A stretch of 64,000 bases of DNA from BOKV01 sp041739465 (GTDB lineage: Bacteria; Pseudomonadota; Alphaproteobacteria; Rhizobiales; Rhizobiaceae), in contig JBGSNX010000034.1 of the NCBI GenBank assembly GCA_041739465.1, positions 10,019-74,018 on the forward strand, read 5' to 3'. The first letter of the stretch is position 1. Each line of letters starts with the position of its first letter. Below, in pieces: positions 61,686 through 64,000 of this stretch. A program made the translations under genes and the position numbers. Below the pieces are notes generated by a model, which was not told where the DNA came from, did no database searches, and worked only from the letters and a program-made list of their open reading frames with translations.

Positions 61686-62112
61686 TTGATGCAGCAACCG
61701 CATCAATGTGAAGAGCGCGTTTTTCGCGCCGCATCCCAGCCCCGATCATCAAGTCTTCCGCTGCTGCGCTTGAGAGCCGCTCATCCCAAAAGGTCAGTGG
61801 CATGTCGAGTTTTCCCGCCATGTTGCGCACAAAGGCGCGGGTGGATTGCGCCCTTGGCCCTTCGCTGCCATCCATGTTGAGTGGCAAGCCCAGCACCAGT
61901 CCTGCAATTTTCTCGGCTTTCACCAGCTTTGCAAGTTCGGCCAGATCGGCAGTGAATTTTGTCCGCCTGATGGTGTGGTAGGGCGTTGCGATCGACCAGC
62001 CACCATCGCAAACCGCAATGCCGATCGTCTTGCTGCCAAGATCGAGGCCAAAAAGGCGCGCGCCCTTGCCAATTGTCCTTCCCAACTCTTCCAGTTCCAT
62101 CACATTGGCCAT
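61642..62112 (-). CDS. ruvX: Holliday junction resolvase-like RuvX (YqgF)
   Basis: The 156-residue RNase H-like nuclease acts in processing the 5' end of pre-16S rRNA. It has RLFGLDLGSKTIGIAVCD, VLGLPLNMDGSEGPRAQ, and DERLSSAAAEDLMI plus DAVAASIILQGAL with the acidic site. Length fits. It overlaps the convergent DUF6105-like gene at its 3' end. Confidence 0.95.
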   Translation of the reverse strand: MANVMELEELGRTIGKGARLFGLDLGSKTIGIAVCDGGWSIATPYHTIRRTKFTADLAELAKLVKAEKIAGLVLGLPLNMDGSEGPRAQSTRAFVRNMAGKLDMPLTFWDERLSSAAAEDLMIGAGMRREKRALHIDAVAASIILQGALDRLPKQG

Positions 62113-62207
62113 CGGATCATTGCCCTTGTTGCGCAGGGCACTAATATCGTGTGACAGCGTTCAGTCAAAACTTGCCTGGTGCGGGCATTGGAAAATTGGA
62201 GAATGAA

Positions 62208-62900
62208 ATGAATATCATCTGGTTCGGCCATTCGACCTTTCGCATCGAAGACGGCAACAACGTCATCCTCATCGACCCGTTTTTCAACGGCAATCCTTCG
62301 TTCAACGGCGATTTTGCGCAAGCCACCGCTGGTGTAACCCATGTGTTGGTCACCCATGGCCATGACGACCACATCGGCGATGCGGTTGCCATCGCCAAGG
62401 CCAGCGGCGCGATGCTGGTTGCCAATTTCGAGATATGCATGCACCTTGTCGGGCAGGGCGTCGACAACACCAGGATCAATACTGGCAACATTGGTGGCAC
62501 GGTTGATTGCGGCGGCTTCACCACGACATTTGTGCCCGCGCTGCATTCCTCATCGTCAAAAGGGGTGTATCTGGGCAATCCGGGCGGACTTGTCCTGCAT
62601 TTTCCAGAGGCGCCCAGCATCTACCACATGGGCGATACCGACATTTTCAGCGACATGGCCCTCATCAATGAATTGCATGCGCCCGACATTGGCTTGGTGC
62701 CCATTGGTGACCGCTTCACGTTTGGCGGTGCAGTGGCCGCGCTGGCGTGCCGCCGCTACTTCAATTTCAAGTCCGTTTTTCCATGCCACTATGGCAGCTT
62801 CCCGATGGTTGATGCCGACGCGTCAAAATTTGTCGCCGCCATGGAAGGTGGACCAACCAAGGTGATGTTGCCAAAGCCCGGTCAGTCAGTTGCCGTTTGA
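62208..62900 (+). CDS. UPF0173 metal-dependent hydrolase
   Basis: The 230-residue metallo-beta-lactamase-fold protein has the metal site THGHDDHIGD, then YHMGDTDIFSDM and VFPCHYGSFPM. It starts MNIIWFGHSTFRIED, a hallmark of UPF0173. Physiological substrate is not established. GGAGA precedes ATG 62208. It is divergent from ruvX and 79 bases upstream of gatC. Confidence 0.92.
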   Translation: MNIIWFGHSTFRIEDGNNVILIDPFFNGNPSFNGDFAQATAGVTHVLVTHGHDDHIGDAVAIAKASGAMLVANFEICMHLVGQGVDNTRINTGNIGGTVDCGGFTTTFVPALHSSSSKGVYLGNPGGLVLHFPEAPSIYHMGDTDIFSDMALINELHAPDIGLVPIGDRFTFGGAVAALACRRYFNFKSVFPCHYGSFPMVDADASKFVAAMEGGPTKVMLPKPGQSVAV

Positions 62901-62979
62901 GGCATGGCATTCATCGTTGAATCCCCTCCAGCGTGCGGCTATAGCGGTATCTCAAACCTAGCTTCCCCGGGAAACAGCC

Positions 62980-63267
62980 ATGTCCGTTGACCTTGCCACT
63001 GTAAAGCGCGTTGCGCGCCTTGCCCGTCTCGCCGTGACGCCCGAAGAGGCCGAGCGAATGCGCGACCAGTTGAATGCGATTCTCGGTTTCGTGGCTCAAT
63101 TGGACGAGGTCGATGTCACCGGCATCGAACCGATGACTTCGGTTGTCGAAATGGAAATGAAGAAGCGCACCGACATCGTCACCGATGGCGGAATAGCAGC
63201 AGACATCGTCGCCAACGCGCCGCTGTCGGAAGACGGGTTCTTCATGGTTCCCAAGGTGGTCGAATGA
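62980..63267 (+). CDS. gatC: Asp/Glu-tRNA amidotransferase subunit C
   Basis: The 95-residue subunit wraps GatA and stabilises the GatCAB complex, which turns Glu-tRNA(Gln) or Asp-tRNA(Asn) into the amide form. It has VKRVARLARLAVTPEEAERM, ILGFVAQLDEVDVTGIEPM and the closing EDGFFMVPKVVE. The stop overlaps the following GNAT start (ATGA). Confidence 0.96.
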   Translation: MSVDLATVKRVARLARLAVTPEEAERMRDQLNAILGFVAQLDEVDVTGIEPMTSVVEMEMKKRTDIVTDGGIAADIVANAPLSEDGFFMVPKVVE

Positions 63268-63749
63268 TTTCCCCGGCAATCGCGGTCGAGACCCCGTTGC
63301 AGGAAGATGTCCGCGCCATGGTCGCGGAACTGAACGCGCATTTGAACCCGCTTTCTCCGCGCGAATACCAGTTCCAGATGACGGCGGAGCAGATGGCTGA
63401 GCCGCACACCACCGTTTTCGTTGCCCGCGATGCTGCGGGCAGGGCGGTCGGCATGGGCTCGATTAAAATGCATGGCGACGGCCTTGCCGAAGTGAAGCGG
63501 TTCTGGAGCCGTCCCGCGGTGCGTGGCACGGGTGTTGGACGGGCGCTGCTCGAAAAGGTGATCACCCTTGCCCGCGAAAGCGGCATTGCCCGGCTGGCGC
63601 TGGAAACCGGCGGCACTGAGCCGTTTGCCGCCACCTGGCGGTTTTACGAGGCTGGCGGCTTTGTCCGTTGCGCCGCGTTCCTTGACTACCCCGACACCCA
63701 ATATTCCCGCTTTTATGACATGCACTTCAAACCGGAAAAATCCGTCTGA
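63264..63749 (+). CDS. GNAT family N-acetyltransferase between gatC and gatA
   Basis: The 161-residue acetyltransferase carries the acetyl-CoA loop segment RPAVRGTGVGRALLEKV and RLALETGGTEPFAATWRFYEAGGFV. It overlaps gatC and gatA at both ends (ATGA and TGATG), so all three are coupled. The placement recurs in Hyphomicrobiales and suggests co-expression with the amidotransferase; its substrate is not known. Confidence 0.92.
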   Translation: MISPAIAVETPLQEDVRAMVAELNAHLNPLSPREYQFQMTAEQMAEPHTTVFVARDAAGRAVGMGSIKMHGDGLAEVKRFWSRPAVRGTGVGRALLEKVITLARESGIARLALETGGTEPFAATWRFYEAGGFVRCAAFLDYPDTQYSRFYDMHFKPEKSV

Positions 63750-64000
63750 TGTCGAACCTCACCAGCCTCACCATTGCCCAGGCCCGCACCAAGCTGAAGG
63801 CACGCGAAATCACTGCAAACGAGCTGACGGAAGCTTATCTTTCCGCCATCGACGCGGCCAATGGCGAGTTCAACGCCTACATCACCGTCACCCATGACAA
63901 GGCGCGCGAGATGGCGAAGGCTTCCGACGCGCGCCTTGCCAAGGGCGAAGGCGGGGCGCTCGAAGGCATTCCGCTCGGCATCAAAGACCTGTTTGCCACC
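63749..64000 (+). CDS. gatA: Asp/Glu-tRNA amidotransferase subunit A (5' part)
   Basis: The first 84 codons of the amidase subunit are present; the rest lies past the window. They show the start MSNLTSLTIAQARTKLKARE, AYLSAIDAANGEFNAYI and the conserved EGIPLGIKDLFAT, whose Lys belongs to the Ser-cisSer-Lys triad. The ATG overlaps the stop of the GNAT gene. Confidence 0.95.
   Translation, partial: MSNLTSLTIAQARTKLKAREITANELTEAYLSAIDAANGEFNAYITVTHDKAREMAKASDARLAKGEGGALEGIPLGIKDLFAT

Overview
The window is an uninterrupted chromosomal segment from an alphaproteobacterium, most likely of the order Hyphomicrobiales (Rhizobiales). The case rests on gene content and order: the end of the spc/alpha ribosomal operons leading into a DegP-type protease, rarA and rluC; an ATP12 chaperone; the cell-cycle genes mipZ, divK and pleD; an EipB (DUF1849) envelope protein; DUF3572, DUF1489 and a DUF6105-like gene; and a gatC-GNAT-gatA cluster. 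The genus cannot be fixed from the sequence. No insertion sequence, prophage, CRISPR array or rRNA gene was seen. There is one tRNA, Leu(GAG).

Layout. 1-5.1 kb: the 3' end of rplO, then secY-adk, rpsM, rpsK, rpoA and rplQ, closed by a strong terminator. 5.1-15.5 kb: an EEP-family nuclease, a periplasmic DegP-like protease, rarA, a small periplasmic protein, a HemG-like flavodoxin, an EamA exporter, crcB-rluC-ATP12, an unknown repeat-containing protein preceded by 21-bp iterons, and lipB. 15.6-27.6 kb: tRNA-Leu, a HerA-like ATPase, a two-subunit molybdenum hydroxylase (iorAB type), mgtE, and many small membrane or regulatory genes (DUF805, MerR, isoprenylcysteine methyltransferase, GNAT, DUF1624, DUF599, rhodanese, DUF1489). 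27.6-38.9 kb: mipZ behind a CtrA-type site, a D-Ala-D-Ala carboxypeptidase with SPOR domain, a phasin behind two palindromic operators, clpS-clpA, a very acidic protein, hinT, a FemAB-like protein, GDPD and eipB. 38.9-55.2 kb: dinB, DUF3572, divK-pleD, rpmG, an MFS transporter, and two leftward clusters, topA-rnr-DUF983-NUDIX and pyrB-pyrC'-plsY-dprA. 55.2-64 kb: an AidB-like acyl-CoA dehydrogenase, a periplasmic caspase-like protein with a predicted beta-propeller, an OmpA-domain protein, an M24-fold protein that lacks metal ligands, a DUF6105-like gene, ruvX, a UPF0173 hydrolase and gatC-GNAT-gatA (cut by the window edge).

How genes work together. SecY, S13, S11, alpha, L17 and L33 serve translation, transcription and export. 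DivK and PleD act in the phosphorelay/c-di-GMP control that leads to CtrA, and mipZ carries a CtrA-like box, so part of the polarity and division programme lies here. ClpS delivers N-degron substrates to ClpA. PyrB sits with a dihydroorotase homologue whose metal ligands are lost, so it probably forms a complex with a structural partner. GatC and GatA belong to the amidotransferase that completes Gln/Asn-tRNA.

The less ordinary parts are the caspase/OmpA pair with repeated R-A-P-x-P motifs, the hairpin that masks the ribosome-binding site of the pseudo-M24 gene, the iteron-preceded repeat protein, and the paired GTGC-N3-GCAC operators ahead of the phasin. Nothing in the window amounts to a clearly new multi-gene defence or mobile system.
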